64,000 bases of DNA from Wolbachia endosymbiont of Encarsia formosa (GCF_039540065.1 NZ_CP154278.1:496001-560000), one strand, 5' to 3'. Shown: positions 1-10,102, counted from the stretch's first letter. Numbers and translations are program-made. Notes: a model not told the origin generated them from the letters alone.

Positions 1-301
1 ACTTATTTTCCTTGGCAAAATTAATCATGTTTTCAAAGGAGTCTTCTGGGTACTCATTTACATCATTTGGCATGATTGCAACGGTGTTTACCTGATAATC
101 TTTTTTCAACAAATTAACATCGCTTACTAGATTGCTAATAATTGATTGAACGTAAGGACAGTGATTGCATATAAACATTACAATGAGACCATTTTCCCCA
201 TAGCAGTCACTTAATGTATAATATTTGTTATCCACTCCCAGGAGATTGAAATTCTTTGCAGTAAATTCTAAATCTATCTTAGGAGTGTCTAGCGTAACCA
301 T
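1..301 (-). CDS. Thioredoxin-fold redoxin (AhpC/TSA-like), C-terminus outside window
   Basis: The reverse strand is open from an ATG at 301 to the window edge, giving about 100 residues. A CNHCPYV motif holds two cysteines near residues 45 and 48, after a hydrophobic beta strand; this is the redox-active CxxC position of small thioredoxin-like redoxins with a CNHCP signature. Inference: a cytosolic thiol-disulfide or peroxide-handling protein, since no signal peptide is visible. It is divergent from tmk with about 100 bp between the starts, so both promoters probably lie there. An ATG at 308 is in another frame and closes quickly. Confidence 0.75.
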   Translation of the reverse strand, partial: MVTLDTPKIDLEFTAKNFNLLGVDNKYYTLSDCYGENGLIVMFICNHCPYVQSIISNLVSDVNLLKKDYQVNTVAIMPNDVNEYPEDSFENMINFAKENK

Positions 302-403
302 AACTCATAGAGAATTGTATACCATAATTTATGATCTTATTGCTTAAATGTCAAATGGTTTCTATGTACACTGTTTGCATTTAGCATTGTAATTATAAAA
401 TTT

Positions 404-997
404 ATGTTCATAACCTTCGAAGGAATAGATGGTTCTGGTAAAACAACACAGTCTGAGTTACTTGCAAATTATTTCAAGCAAATTCACGGTGAAAATAATG
501 TCGTATTGACTAGAGAACCAGGTGGTACTGATTTTGCAGAAAAAATAAGAGGATTACTACTTAAGAATAATATTGATCCTATTTCTGAACTCTTGCTGCT
601 TATCTCGATGAGGCACGAACATATGAAAAAATTAATATTGCCAACTCTTAAAGAGGGAAAGACAGTTATTTGTGATCGATTTATCGATTCAACTATTGCG
701 TATCAAGGGTATGGACTAGGTGTTGACTTGAGTCTAATAAGAGACTTACACAAATTAGTGGAAATTAAATATCCAGATATCACATTTATTTTAGATATTG
801 ATGTTCAAGTTGGACTCAGCAGAGCAAAGGATAAAAATAAGTATGAAGAAATGAGCATTGATTTCTATCATAAAATTCGAAAAGGATTTCAAGAAATAGC
901 TATAAAAGAATCTAATAGATGTAATGTTATTACTGGAATTGAAAAAAAAAATGATAATCATGTACACAATGAAATTATTGATATTGCAAAGACTTAG
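404..997 (+). CDS. tmk: Thymidylate kinase (dTMP kinase)
   Basis: Phosphorylates dTMP to dTDP in the cytosol, a step needed for DNA synthesis. The P-loop GIDGSGKTT starts at residue 7. TREPGGT (36-42) is the dTMP-binding DR/EPG region, and the DRF motif with its Ser/Tyr-rich follow-up lies at 91-100. The length of 197 residues is slightly below the usual 205-210. The ATG at 404 puts the first beta strand directly before the P-loop, as in the family. Nothing looks broken. Confidence 0.96.
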   Translation: MFITFEGIDGSGKTTQSELLANYFKQIHGENNVVLTREPGGTDFAEKIRGLLLKNNIDPISELLLLISMRHEHMKKLILPTLKEGKTVICDRFIDSTIAYQGYGLGVDLSLIRDLHKLVEIKYPDITFILDIDVQVGLSRAKDKNKYEEMSIDFYHKIRKGFQEIAIKESNRCNVITGIEKKNDNHVHNEIIDIAKT

Positions 998-1399
998 CTA
1001 TACGTATTGAACTTTTGCTAACCTAAACAGTTACTGCATTAACCTGTGGTAAAAAATTATCAATTTTAGGTGACGTTATTTCATACGAAAGACTCTCTTT
1101 TTGATTAGCTAAAAAACTTTGTATTTCATTTTTAGGTTTTTCACTTATTGTTCTATATATTCTTGCGCGATTAATTAGCTCATTTCTACTATTCTTATTG
1201 CTTACTTCAGTTATGGTAAAAAATTGATCAAAGTGATTTAACAGATCCTCGTCTTTTATCGAGGATGCAACGCTATCAATTTCTCTTACATATAAAGCAA
1301 GTTTGTGCGCTTTGCTACGATTCTCAAAACAAAAGTACTTTACAAAACTTATTTTTTGTAATATCTCTTGTCTCTGCTAGCAAAAATCCGATTCCGTCT

Positions 1400-2512
1400 G
1401 GCTTTGTTGCATAGCTAGTGTTGATTGAGGTTATTGTAAGGAGAAAAGCTTTTAAATATATGGTTACTAACGCATTTTGTTGTAAAATAGGCATTTTTCA
1501 AACAACTTATGCCGCAAAAAATGAGAGTAAGTAACCAAAGAGAATATAACGAGTTTCTCAAAAAAAGAGGAAATGTTTTTCATTTTGTTAATCAAGCCAT
1601 AGAAAATTGGTACGAAAACAGTCCAAAAGTTGCAGGTGGTAATAACATTTATAGTAATAAAGTTGTAATTTTAATACACATAATAGTTCATCTTTTTAGA
1701 ATTGGCCTGAGACAAGCTGTAGGTTTTGTAAAAGGTTATATGGTACAAATAGGCAAAAAACTTAAGGTTATAAGCTATACACAAGCTTCCAGAAGATTTA
1801 AAAAGCTTAATTTGAAGATTGATGACCATAGAACCAATAAAGATGATTTGGAAAATATTGAAATTGACGTAGATAGCACTAGAGTTAGTATCTACAGTAA
1901 TAACGGTGGGCATAGTAAGCTTAATACTCGAAAAAGAAAATACAGTGGTTATGGTCAAGTAAGAAAATTACATGTTGTTTTAAACGTAAATGATAAGAAA
2001 GCAATAAGCATGAACTACACTAGTGGTGTTGCTGTGGACTATTTGCCGGTCTACGATATGTTAGAGGAAGTCAGTAATAAATATAACATTTGTTCTATTC
2101 GAGCAGATGCGGCTTATGATATAAGAAGTGTGTATAAAGAATGCAGAAAATACAATATTGTGCCTATTATTCGCCCTAGGAAGGATACTAAAATTTGTTT
2201 AGCTGATTACTTATCAGAAAGAAACAAGTATATTAGTAGAATTAGGTCATATTAGAACTATGAAGATGGTATTAATGAATGGAAGAAAAAAGTTAAGTAT
2301 GGAGCACGATCTTATATTGAAGTCTTTTTCTATAGGTTAAAGCAAATATTTGGGTTTGGCTTGAAAAATAAATCAGAGATAAATCGTGAAAAAGAGCTGT
2401 TAATTAAGTGCTACTTGCTAAACAAATTTACTGATATAGGTATGGCTAAATTTAAATTATCTTCCTAAATTCACTGTCGTTTACATGCCTATCAGTGCTA
2501 TGCAACAAAGCC
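1400..2512 (+). mobile_element. IS5-family insertion sequence (IS903-like ends)
   Basis: The 1113-bp element is bounded by perfect 16-bp inverted repeats GGCTTTGTTGCATAGC at 1400-1415 and 2497-2512. The 9-bp sequence ATTCCGTCT occurs immediately outside both ends (1391-1399 and 2513-2521), a clean target duplication. GGCTTTGTTG ends with 9-bp duplications are typical of the IS903 branch of the IS5 family. The intact ends and duplication point to a fairly recent insertion into an already decaying gene. The transposase carries an in-frame stop. Confidence 0.9.
1509..2468 (+). pseudogene. IS5-family DDE transposase with in-frame TAG
   Basis: The reading frame from ATG 1509 runs 319 codons to TAA 2466-2468 but meets a TAG at 2253-2255 (codon 249). 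Before the stop lie the first catalytic Asp (DVDSTR, about residue 121) and the second (RADAAYD, about residue 198). The expected third acidic residue, in the Y-I-E-V-F-F-Y-R-L-K-Q motif typical of IS5 transposases, lies after the stop. A 248-residue product would therefore lack the catalytic Glu. No frameshift is present, so one point mutation separates this copy from an intact gene. Confidence 0.85.
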
Positions 2513-2901
2513 ATTCCGTCTTGGCAATGTACTCTCTTAACTGACTCAGCAGATACCTAGAACATTTTCTACTACAGATTTTTTCTCACAACCAAAAAGA
2601 AACGTATAATATCCCATAGAAAGAGTCAAGAGAAGGAATATAGCTGGAAGCAAGAATGGAGCAAGTACATTTTGCGATCCAGGAAAGATAAACCAGACAG
2701 AAGTTGCTGCTGATACAGCTAAAAATAACCCTGATATAACGAGTTTATTTTTCTTCTGTATACGTTATCAATAACCGTATTTACGCCAATAAAAGGCACA
2801 TCAACCATTGCTCATACCTCACTAAAAGTAATATTAGCTTAATAATAGCATTGTTGTGATAAGAGATCAATATTATGAATATTTTAATTAATTTATAAAA
2901 T

Positions 2902-3153
2902 CATCCAACCAAATAGAAAAAAGGCAAAAGAAGTCCAGAATAGCGAGTTTTAATAATTTAAATTGATAATGTGCTAACAAGCGCGATTTGGCTGAGTGTA
3001 GAAAAAATTTAAAAGACATGCAGCAGCTATAATTTTTGTGTAATTTGCCAATAAATATCTGAGTTTTTTTACTGAATTTTGTGATTGAGCCTGCAGGTCA
3101 AAAACAAGGATAAATACTCTTATTGATATGATAAGAGGCTGGTGAAGTTTGTC
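2902..3153 (-). repeat. Dispersed repeat of about 250 bp, copy A
   Basis: On the minus strand this matches two other stretches of the window (12838-13113 and 61772-62049) along nearly its whole length. Shared blocks include AGAGTATTTATCCTTG, ATTTATTGGCAAATTACA and CACATTATCAATTTA. It ends about 50 bp before the initiator tRNA gene. No open frame and no transposase terminal repeats were seen, so it looks like a non-coding dispersed element or a very short non-autonomous mobile element. Confidence 0.75.
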
Positions 3154-3199
3154 AAGTGATTCTTCTATCCGAAATCACAATGTTTGTACAGTTGAAAGA

Positions 3200-3276
<77 letters not shown>

Positions 3277-3349
3277 TCGTTGCTTATTTATTATTATATA
3301 TGCAATAATAATAAATATAAAGAATAAAATCACACTATTACGTATATTT

Positions 3350-5380
3350 ATGTATCTATTAACCTTTTTTGACACAATAGTAAATTATATACGTAACAAT
3401 CTGTACAATAAAAAATATAACTTAATATTGTGGTTTCCTGTTTTTCAGTGTGCAGGAATTTTAACCTATTTTTCCATAAGTTTTGAACCAAGCTATATAT
3501 CTATTTTTCTCTTGCTTTCACCTATACTAATTCTGATTGCAATACTGCACAAAAGGTACGCAATATTATGCATTGCTTTAATTGCAGTGCTCGTAGGATT
3601 TACAGCCAGTAAATTAAGAACAGATTCAGTTAATACTCACATTCTTGATAAGGAAAGGTATGTGAAAGACATTGTTGCTACAGTGAAGGATATTAATAAC
3701 AAGGGCTCGTATGAGCAATTTTTGCTTTATGAAATAAAAAACACGAAGTTCAAGCTGGATAACATCAGAATATCAGTTAGAACCAAAGCGGAAGAAGGCA
3801 TTAAAATAGGGGATCAAGTAAAATTATCAGCAAAACTCTTTCCTCCAAAAATTGCGCCTTCGGAATATGCATATGATTTTGCAAGAATAGCATATTATCA
3901 GAAAATAAGTGCAACAGGCTTTGCAACAAGCAAAATAGTCCTGTACAAAAAGGCTGAAGCAAGAAAATTTCAAGAGTATATAGAATCTTTCCGTCAATAT
4001 ATCTATGAAAACCTACAGCAAAATACCAAAAAGCCACACGCGGACATAATCTCTGCATTATTAATTGGCAAAAAAAACGGAATAGATCAAAAAACTATGA
4101 ATGCGATACGAGATTCAGGTATAGCACATTTATTCGCTATATCTGGTTTACATTTATCGTTTGTTGCTGGTCTATTTTTTATAGTATTCCGTAATTTATT
4201 TGCAATATCTGAAACTTTGACTCTTAAATATAACACTAAAAAAATATCTGCATTCTTTACTATCTTGCCAACTACCTTTTATTTGTTGATTACCGGTATG
4301 CAAATTTCTGCTCAGCGTGCCTACATCATGGTGATCTTGGTACTTGTTGCAATAATCATAGAAAGGAAATATCGAGGATTAATAGCAATTGCGCTTGCTG
4401 CTTCGGTGATACTCATAGTGGAGCCAGAAGCAATCTTAAAGCCAGGTTTTCAAATGTCATTTTCTGCTGTTTTGGCACTAGTTGCCAGCTATCAGATCAA
4501 TGCTAATAAGTTATTCAAAATAAAAATAATAAAATATTTTGTGTCGATAATGATCAGCTCAGTCATAGCAAGTTTAGCAACTGTTCCGTACACAATATAC
4601 AACTTTAATTATTTTTCAATCAGCGGCATTATCACAAATTTAGTTGCTATACCAATAGTTACACTCATTATTATTCCACTTGGAATAATCTATGTTTTAT
4701 TGATTCCTTTAGGTACTCAGTGGATTATAACGCCTCTCATGGAACGCCCAATTGACAGCGTTTTATATATAACAAATGTAATAGCTAATCTTCAGTATCT
4801 GGTTATTCCTATTCGCACTTTTCCTGCCTCATCAATTGTTATCATAACACTTGGGTTATTATGGCTATGCCTGTGGGAAAGAAATTGGCGTTTCTTTGGA
4901 ATTTTCTTTATTGTACTGGGTATTTTCTCTAGCGCTATGTATAGAACACCTGACATTCTAGTTAGTGCTGATAATGCTGCTGTAAAAGAAGATGACAATT
5001 TGCTATATTCTCTTACTAGAAAAAACAGGAATTTTGTTGTCAAAACGTGGGCAAAGCAAAATGGGCAGAATCAAATTGTAAATCACACTAAATACCACAA
5101 CTCAAACAAAAGGATAAAGTATAGTTGCATATATAGCAAAGAGAATGATAGATCAGTGTTGTTAGCTTATAAGAAAGAGGATATTATGGAAAGTTGTGAT
5201 AACGTTAATCTAATAATTCAGCTAAGCAAATTCAACTATTCAGCTTGCAATACTAAAACCATCAAGTATGCTGACTTAGAGGCATATGGCACACACTCTG
5301 TTTGGCTAACAGATGGTGGCATAAAGGTTAGTAAAGTGCGTTCTAATCGTCCTTGGCATAAGCCAAAAAACTTGTTTTAA
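3350..5380 (+). CDS. comEC: ComEC/Rec2-family DNA-uptake channel-like membrane protein
   Basis: 676 residues from the ATG at 3350. The frame is open further upstream, but that part is antisense to the initiator tRNA and cannot be coding. An N-terminal block with three membrane helices precedes a soluble segment. The core competence domain follows, with the conserved stretch A-L-L-I-G ... G-I-A-H-L-F-A-I-S-G-L-H-L, then many helices. Family role: inner-membrane channel for single-stranded DNA in natural transformation. The C-terminal 100 residues are polar and show no HxHxDH metallo-beta-lactamase motif, so the protein is a ComEC without that domain. Confidence 0.85.
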   Translation: MYLLTFFDTIVNYIRNNLYNKKYNLILWFPVFQCAGILTYFSISFEPSYISIFLLLSPILILIAILHKRYAILCIALIAVLVGFTASKLRTDSVNTHILDKERYVKDIVATVKDINNKGSYEQFLLYEIKNTKFKLDNIRISVRTKAEEGIKIGDQVKLSAKLFPPKIAPSEYAYDFARIAYYQKISATGFATSKIVLYKKAEARKFQEYIESFRQYIYENLQQNTKKPHADIISALLIGKKNGIDQKTMNAIRDSGIAHLFAISGLHLSFVAGLFFIVFRNLFAISETLTLKYNTKKISAFFTILPTTFYLLITGMQISAQRAYIMVILVLVAIIIERKYRGLIAIALAASVILIVEPEAILKPGFQMSFSAVLALVASYQINANKLFKIKIIKYFVSIMISSVIASLATVPYTIYNFNYFSISGIITNLVAIPIVTLIIIPLGIIYVLLIPLGTQWIITPLMERPIDSVLYITNVIANLQYLVIPIRTFPASSIVIITLGLLWLCLWERNWRFFGIFFIVLGIFSSAMYRTPDILVSADNAAVKEDDNLLYSLTRKNRNFVVKTWAKQNGQNQIVNHTKYHNSNKRIKYSCIYSKENDRSVLLAYKKEDIMESCDNVNLIIQLSKFNYSACNTKTIKYADLEAYGTHSVWLTDGGIKVSKVRSNRPWHKPKNLF

Positions 5381-5421
5381 AAGTGTTATTAGTATATAAT
5401 TAATTAGGTGCTAGAAAGTTT

Positions 5422-7230
5422 ATGCCTTTAGATATAATAAATCCTTTAAGTGTTAAAGTAGATCATAATTTTGCCAAAATAGATGATGCTATTGGTTTTT
5501 TCCCTAGATTATGGCATGCAGCAAGAAAGTATTCTGTAAGTAACACTCTGCCCATAGCGGCTGTAAATACTTGGCTTCAATTTTCTTTGGCTTATGTAGC
5601 TGCAATAATAATAACTAGTAATAATTTAAGCTTTATTACAGATATTTTTAACCCAACATTCATGCCAATTTACACTTTGGTTTCTATTATTCTTTTAACA
5701 ACTTTTGTAGCCTCTTCTGCTATGAGATATATGCATAAGCAGAAGATAAAAGAAGGAAAAAAGCCGATAGAGGAATTAATAAGTGATAAAATTAGAGGTG
5801 GCAAAGACAACGAGGTAAGTGAACTTGCTGAAAATGCTCTAAAAATAGAGATAAAACCAAATTTAAGTCTTATAGGTCGCAAAAAAGCAAACTTTTCAAT
5901 AATTTTGCCAATTTCTGAAAATCAAAAAAAAACATTAGATGATCAAAGACAAGAGAATAAAAATAAGGCCATTTTTCTTACCATACCATATATAATTAGC
6001 ACTGTAATTATAGTTGGCGCATTAATACAAAATAGATTTAGCTTTGCCAATGTTCAGGATTTGGAATGGGCCATAGTTGCACTGGCTAGTATCATTGCTA
6101 TTGTTGGGATATGTATAACATTCAGCAAGCTAAAAAACAATGAGATAAACAATAATCGTAATATTATTAAAAAGTTTAACAATTTGGATATTCTCTTTCC
6201 ATTCAGAAGAGGTGGGGTTGTATCGGTAATAGAAAAAAAGACAAAAGATGAGGAAGAAAATGATTCTATATCTCGATTGATAAAATTACTTGATAAGCAC
6301 TTGACTGATTTTACAGATAAAATTGTTGCTTCATTTGATAAGCAGCTAGATGAAGTTAAAGATCTACTTGATAATAGCCTTCTAAAGCCTGCAAATGATG
6401 AAATTCAAGAAACACTTGTTCATCTACAAGGAATTAGAGGAGACATCAAAAAAGATTTAGATAAGTTGCGTAAGGAAATGATGGTCATTTTAAGCGAAGC
6501 TAAAGGGTTGGCAAAAAGAACAAATTCACTAAACATTGAAAGCATTTTTTCTAGTTTAGAGAATACTATTAAAATCGCTGAAGATAAGGTTGAGCGATTT
6601 GAACCAAGCAGATTTGTTGGCTTTTTTCAATCTAGAGAAGAAATAATTAGCAACGACAACGATTTTTTTTGTATGTTGAAAAAGCAAGAAGAAGAAGCGG
6701 AAAAGATAAAGAAGGAATTAGAAGAAGAACTAAAAAAAGTAAAAGATGAACTACAGGAATTAAAGAATAAACAAACAAACGAACCTACTAGCAATGAAGA
6801 CAGTGCTATTCCTCCTTCTCCTCTTGAAGAACAGCGAGATGAAGAGAGAAAAGCAATAGAGAAAAATAGACTATTAAAATCAAAAAAAAGGACAAAAGAA
6901 CTGGAGAAAGAAAATGCAAAATTGGAAAAAGAATTATCTGAACAAGAAAAAACAGATAAGTGGAGAGAAAAAATTAACGGCAAAGCAAGTGAGTTTTTCT
7001 TCTATTTATTAGAATCTATTAAGTTGGAAGAAAAAGATGATAAGGGAGAAAAAGTAAGTGAGGTAGCATTAAGAAATTTTGATAATAAGGTAATAATCCA
7101 CTGGAAAGATGGTTCCCAAACGACTTTTGATATCCAGAAACAAGATGGTCTTCAAGCTCAACCTAACACAAAAGTTGATTTTGTGGATCCAGATGTTCGC
7201 GAAGCATTTAAAGAAGCTTATTCAAGGTAG
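5422..7230 (+). CDS. Unrecognised four-helix membrane protein with long coiled coil
   Basis: 602 residues, family not recognised. Hydrophobic segments lie near residues 45-70, 78-102, 187-208 and 216-238, in two pairs separated by a charged loop. From about 270 onward the protein is soluble. Residues 410-545 are rich in Glu and Lys with heptad-like spacing, consistent with a long coiled coil, broken by a Pro/Ser-rich linker (PPSPLEEQ). The C-terminal 80 residues look globular. Inference: an inner-membrane protein with a large cytoplasmic coiled-coil tail. It lies 41 bp after comEC and 33 bp before the pseudouridine synthase, possibly co-transcribed. Confidence 0.8.
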   Translation: MPLDIINPLSVKVDHNFAKIDDAIGFFPRLWHAARKYSVSNTLPIAAVNTWLQFSLAYVAAIIITSNNLSFITDIFNPTFMPIYTLVSIILLTTFVASSAMRYMHKQKIKEGKKPIEELISDKIRGGKDNEVSELAENALKIEIKPNLSLIGRKKANFSIILPISENQKKTLDDQRQENKNKAIFLTIPYIISTVIIVGALIQNRFSFANVQDLEWAIVALASIIAIVGICITFSKLKNNEINNNRNIIKKFNNLDILFPFRRGGVVSVIEKKTKDEEENDSISRLIKLLDKHLTDFTDKIVASFDKQLDEVKDLLDNSLLKPANDEIQETLVHLQGIRGDIKKDLDKLRKEMMVILSEAKGLAKRTNSLNIESIFSSLENTIKIAEDKVERFEPSRFVGFFQSREEIISNDNDFFCMLKKQEEEAEKIKKELEEELKKVKDELQELKNKQTNEPTSNEDSAIPPSPLEEQRDEERKAIEKNRLLKSKKRTKELEKENAKLEKELSEQEKTDKWREKINGKASEFFFYLLESIKLEEKDDKGEKVSEVALRNFDNKVIIHWKDGSQTTFDIQKQDGLQAQPNTKVDFVDPDVREAFKEAYSR

Positions 7231-7263
7231 CTACTATAGATATAGTCTTAGATATTGTTAGTA

Positions 7264-8175
7264 ATGAAAAGGCTAGATACCTACATAGCTAAAAAGTGCA
7301 ACATATCGCGCAGTAAAGCACAAAGATTGATACAAAATGAGCGGGTAACATTATTTGGCACACCGATAATTAATAATGACCACATAGTAAAACTAGGTGA
7401 AGAGTATATAGTACATCTCGTTCAACCTGACATATCCATATCAATTGAACCTAACTATAATATAAAGCTTGATATCATTTACGAAGATGAGGACATTATA
7501 GTTCTGAGTAAGCAAAGTGGATTAACAGTGCACCCAGGTGCTGGAACAAACAATGATACACTCCTGAATGCAGTGATCGCTCACCTTGGCAAAATTCCAT
7601 ATATAAATACAAGACCAGGAATTGTTCACAGGCTTGATAAAGATACTAGTGGACTCATGGTAATTGCAAAAAATGAACAATCCCACAGCTTCTTGTCTGA
7701 GCTGCTATCAAATCGTAAAATAAAACGGGAATACTTAGCAGTAATTTGGGGAGCATTACCTAATCTGCAAGGAACAATAAAAACCAATATTGCTCCAAAA
7801 CGCAGTAATAAAGAAATGATGTGCGTTACAAAAACAACAGGCAAATTAGCAATCACTCATTACTCAGTGAAGAAAATTATAGGGCAAGCAAGCTTGGTTA
7901 AATGTACTTTAGAGACAGGTAGAACACATCAAATTCGAGTACACATGAGTTACATAGGACATTCTATAGTAGGTGATCAAGTTTACGGAAAAAATAGTAG
8001 TAAAAGTGTAAAATATGCTAAAAATTCTGACTTTATTCGCAACTTCAACAGACAGGCACTACATGCTCACACGCTGGGCTTATATCATCCCAAAAGTAAA
8101 GAATATATAGAATTTATTTCTGATTTACCACAAGATATGCAAGTCTTAATCGGTGAATTTGAAAATATATCTTAA
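7264..8175 (+). CDS. rluD: RluA-family 23S rRNA pseudouridine synthase (RluC/RluD type)
   Basis: About 303 residues. An N-terminal S4 RNA-binding domain (residues 1-60) is followed by the pseudouridine synthase core with the catalytic motif H-R-L-D-K-D-T-S-G and the later G-R-T-H-Q-I-R-V-H. Family role: isomerises specific uridines in 23S rRNA helices. The RluD or RluC assignment rests on the S4 domain plus this core and cannot be settled from sequence alone. I chose ATG 7264; a TTG at 7255 is in frame and would add three residues. Confidence 0.88.
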   Translation: MKRLDTYIAKKCNISRSKAQRLIQNERVTLFGTPIINNDHIVKLGEEYIVHLVQPDISISIEPNYNIKLDIIYEDEDIIVLSKQSGLTVHPGAGTNNDTLLNAVIAHLGKIPYINTRPGIVHRLDKDTSGLMVIAKNEQSHSFLSELLSNRKIKREYLAVIWGALPNLQGTIKTNIAPKRSNKEMMCVTKTTGKLAITHYSVKKIIGQASLVKCTLETGRTHQIRVHMSYIGHSIVGDQVYGKNSSKSVKYAKNSDFIRNFNRQALHAHTLGLYHPKSKEYIEFISDLPQDMQVLIGEFENIS

Positions 8176-8181
8176 TAACAT

Positions 8182-8535
8182 TCATATCAATATTATCATC
8201 CATGTTATCAAGAAGTTAATTAATGAGAGAAAAACTGCTGCATTACCTAGATCTTTCACTTTTTTTGGAAGTATATGTTGTTCACTGGAAATACGCTCAA
8301 TTGTTGTTTCAAAAGCAGTGTTGATAATTTCTACAATTAACACCAAAAATAGGCTACTTACCATTATTGCACGTTCTAAATTACTTACATCTAAAACAAA
8401 TAAAGCTGAAACACATACTATAAAAAGCAGTAACTCCTGTCTAAATGCAACTTCTGATATAAAAGCTGATTTTATTCCTTCACAAGAATATTGAATTGAC
8501 TTTACTAGACGAATAATACTTTTCTTCATTATCAA
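8182..8535 (-). CDS. dgkA: Diacylglycerol kinase (DgkA family)
   Basis: 117 residues with three predicted membrane helices, as in the small trimeric bacterial enzyme. The signature E-I-I-N-T-A-F-E-T-T-I-E-R-I-S is followed by K-V-K-D-L-G-N-A-A-V, carrying the acidic and Lys residues of the family active site. It phosphorylates diacylglycerol in the inner membrane and recycles lipid released by envelope biogenesis. It converges on the pseudouridine synthase gene with only 6 bp between stops. The antisense frame across this gene is a shadow. Confidence 0.93.
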   Translation of the reverse strand: MIMKKSIIRLVKSIQYSCEGIKSAFISEVAFRQELLLFIVCVSALFVLDVSNLERAIMVSSLFLVLIVEIINTAFETTIERISSEQHILPKKVKDLGNAAVFLSLINFLITWMIILI

Positions 8536-8769
8536 TTTTGGAAACTCAATGAATTATACTTATTTCACTCAGGTAAAAAATGCATGAAAGCACCTTTCAG
8601 TAATGATTACTTGCAAAGCAGTCTATAAGTACAAAGATTTTTATAGTCAAAATCTAGCATATTGTTTGAACCTGGAGAATTAATACAAATCCTTTCAACA
8701 AACGCTTAAGAAAGTTATATATCGATACTGACACAAAAATTCTTTAATTAAATTTCTCTTACCTTAGCT
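8536..8769. other. AT-rich spacer, no gene seen
   Basis: This stretch between dgkA and the left end of the IS4-type remnant holds no frame with coding character and no recognisable RNA. It probably contains the dgkA promoter, but I cannot place one. Confidence 0.4.
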
Positions 8770-10102
8770 GGGAATATTCAAAAAAGCATAAGAATCAAGT
8801 TAAGAGATTGCGAGCAAATTTAGGGAAGTTAAAGTAGATACTCTAGTTTTTCTGTACTTGTCTTTTAATGAAAATCATGAACAAGTTATTGCAATCTTTT
8901 TAAGAAAAATTTTCAAACTATTAACTCTATTCTTTAGTGCTAAAAATAACTCTCTAATCCGCCTTTTTAGCTCAATAAATGCCTTTGTTAAACTGAGTTC
9001 TGTATTCTTTTTTAATTTTGTACAACTCATGAAATATGAGAATTGCACATAATTTAGCATATAATTCACACAATACTCTGTGTGGCTTCCCTTTTAAGTC
9101 TTATGTAGCTCTTGTATAGTTTAAAAAACAACTAAATTTGCCACCTTACTCTGTAATACTTGCTCAGCACTAATTTTATCCTCTGGAATATTAGTTTTGA
9201 CCAGTTCAACAATTTCTGATTACTTTTGGAAGATCATGTGATTTTGCCAATTTATTAGCTTTTCTTCTTCTGGCTAGAGACTGCTCTTCAGTTAATTTAT
9301 GATATATCATTCTTACTCTAATCTTTGCTTCTTTTCCCAACAACACCTTCATTTCTAAAAATAGCTTGTCTCCTAAACATTCCAATAATTCCATTTTTTG
9401 ATTTGTTTCTATAGCATATACATTGGTATCAACGACTTATAAAATAAGCTCCCGTTCCATTGATTTGTTTAAAAGAACTTGAACCAAGGTCAGATATTAG
9501 CAACTTCTCCCTATAACCTTCTTACTCCCTCCGTTATGTTAAGTTGATCCAATGTCTGATTTAGGTAATCAAAAACTAATTTTAACTTTATTCCACACTT
9601 AGTGTTACTCTCATAACCTTTGTCCATAACCTTTATATAGATTTTCCATGCTGTTAGGCAAAGCTACTATCCAATGCTTTTAAATTGCTGCAAGATTCTA
9701 CAATCAATTTGCAGGGTATTTTAAATAAAGCCATTGTACATTCTTTTCATAAATTCTACTGCTTCTTTAGTAAACCTGAAATCTAAACCCTGTTTCGTTA
9801 TTATCACAGATTCTTCATTTAATAATTGGCACATTGTATCTATGATTCAGTTTGTAACCCCTATATTACCCAAAATTATAGCTTTTATGAATCATCAATT
9901 ACTCAATTTTCTTTTCCTTTTCTGTTTCAATTATTTGCCATTTCATTGAAAAATTTGTTGAGGTAATTTGATAAGCAATTTATTTTATTCATCATTAGTT
10001 CTCTCACTAAAATATATCCGAGAGAATTTTATATCTTCTTATCCTATCTTCTTCATACCTTTATTTCCTTAACTTGACCCTTATGCTTTTTTAAATGTTC
10101 CC
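8770..10102 (-). mobile_element. Decayed IS4-family insertion sequence
   Basis: The left end begins GGGAATATTCAAAAAAGC at 8770. The right end, read in reverse from 10102, begins GGGAACATTTAAAAAAGC, and the two stay alike for about 35 bp through CAAGTTAAG. These are imperfect terminal inverted repeats around a 1.33-kb body containing pieces of an IS4-type transposase. Divergence of the ends and many frameshifts show an old, inactive copy. I found no certain target duplication. Confidence 0.7.
8800..9992 (-). pseudogene. IS4-family transposase remnant, multiply frameshifted
   Basis: On the minus strand, starting near an ATG at 9992, successive frames give recognisable fragments: a stretch with CQLLNEESV and FTKEAVEFM, then QIDCRILQQF, then MELLECLGDKLF ... 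YHKLTEEQSLARRRKANKLAK, then LTKAFIELKRRIRELF, ending near 8800. The Y-x-K-L-T-E-E-Q ... R-R-R-K block is typical of the C-terminal half of IS4-family transposases. At least five frame changes and stops rule out a functional product. The longest surviving frame is 9206-9394. Confidence 0.72.

Larger units (their letters stand above)
1023..2808 (-). pseudogene. Membrane-protein gene, frameshifted and split by an IS5-family insertion
   Basis: Read on the minus strand, an ATG at 2808 follows a GAGG ribosome site and opens a short N-terminus. After a frameshift near 2750 come two hydrophobic stretches (ISGLFLAVSAA and PAIFLLLTLSMGYY). A second shift occurs near 2545. The gene is then interrupted by the IS at 1400-2512 and continues beyond it as about 115 polar residues ending at a TAG at 1023-1025. 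I do not recognise the family. The two-helix plus cytoplasmic-tail layout resembles other small Wolbachia membrane proteins, including those at 12305 and 13187. It is clearly not functional as it stands. Confidence 0.6.

Noticed and set aside
8153-8494. 113-codon plus-strand frame
   Set aside because: It lies antisense to dgkA, whose family motifs are clear, and has no recognisable domain.
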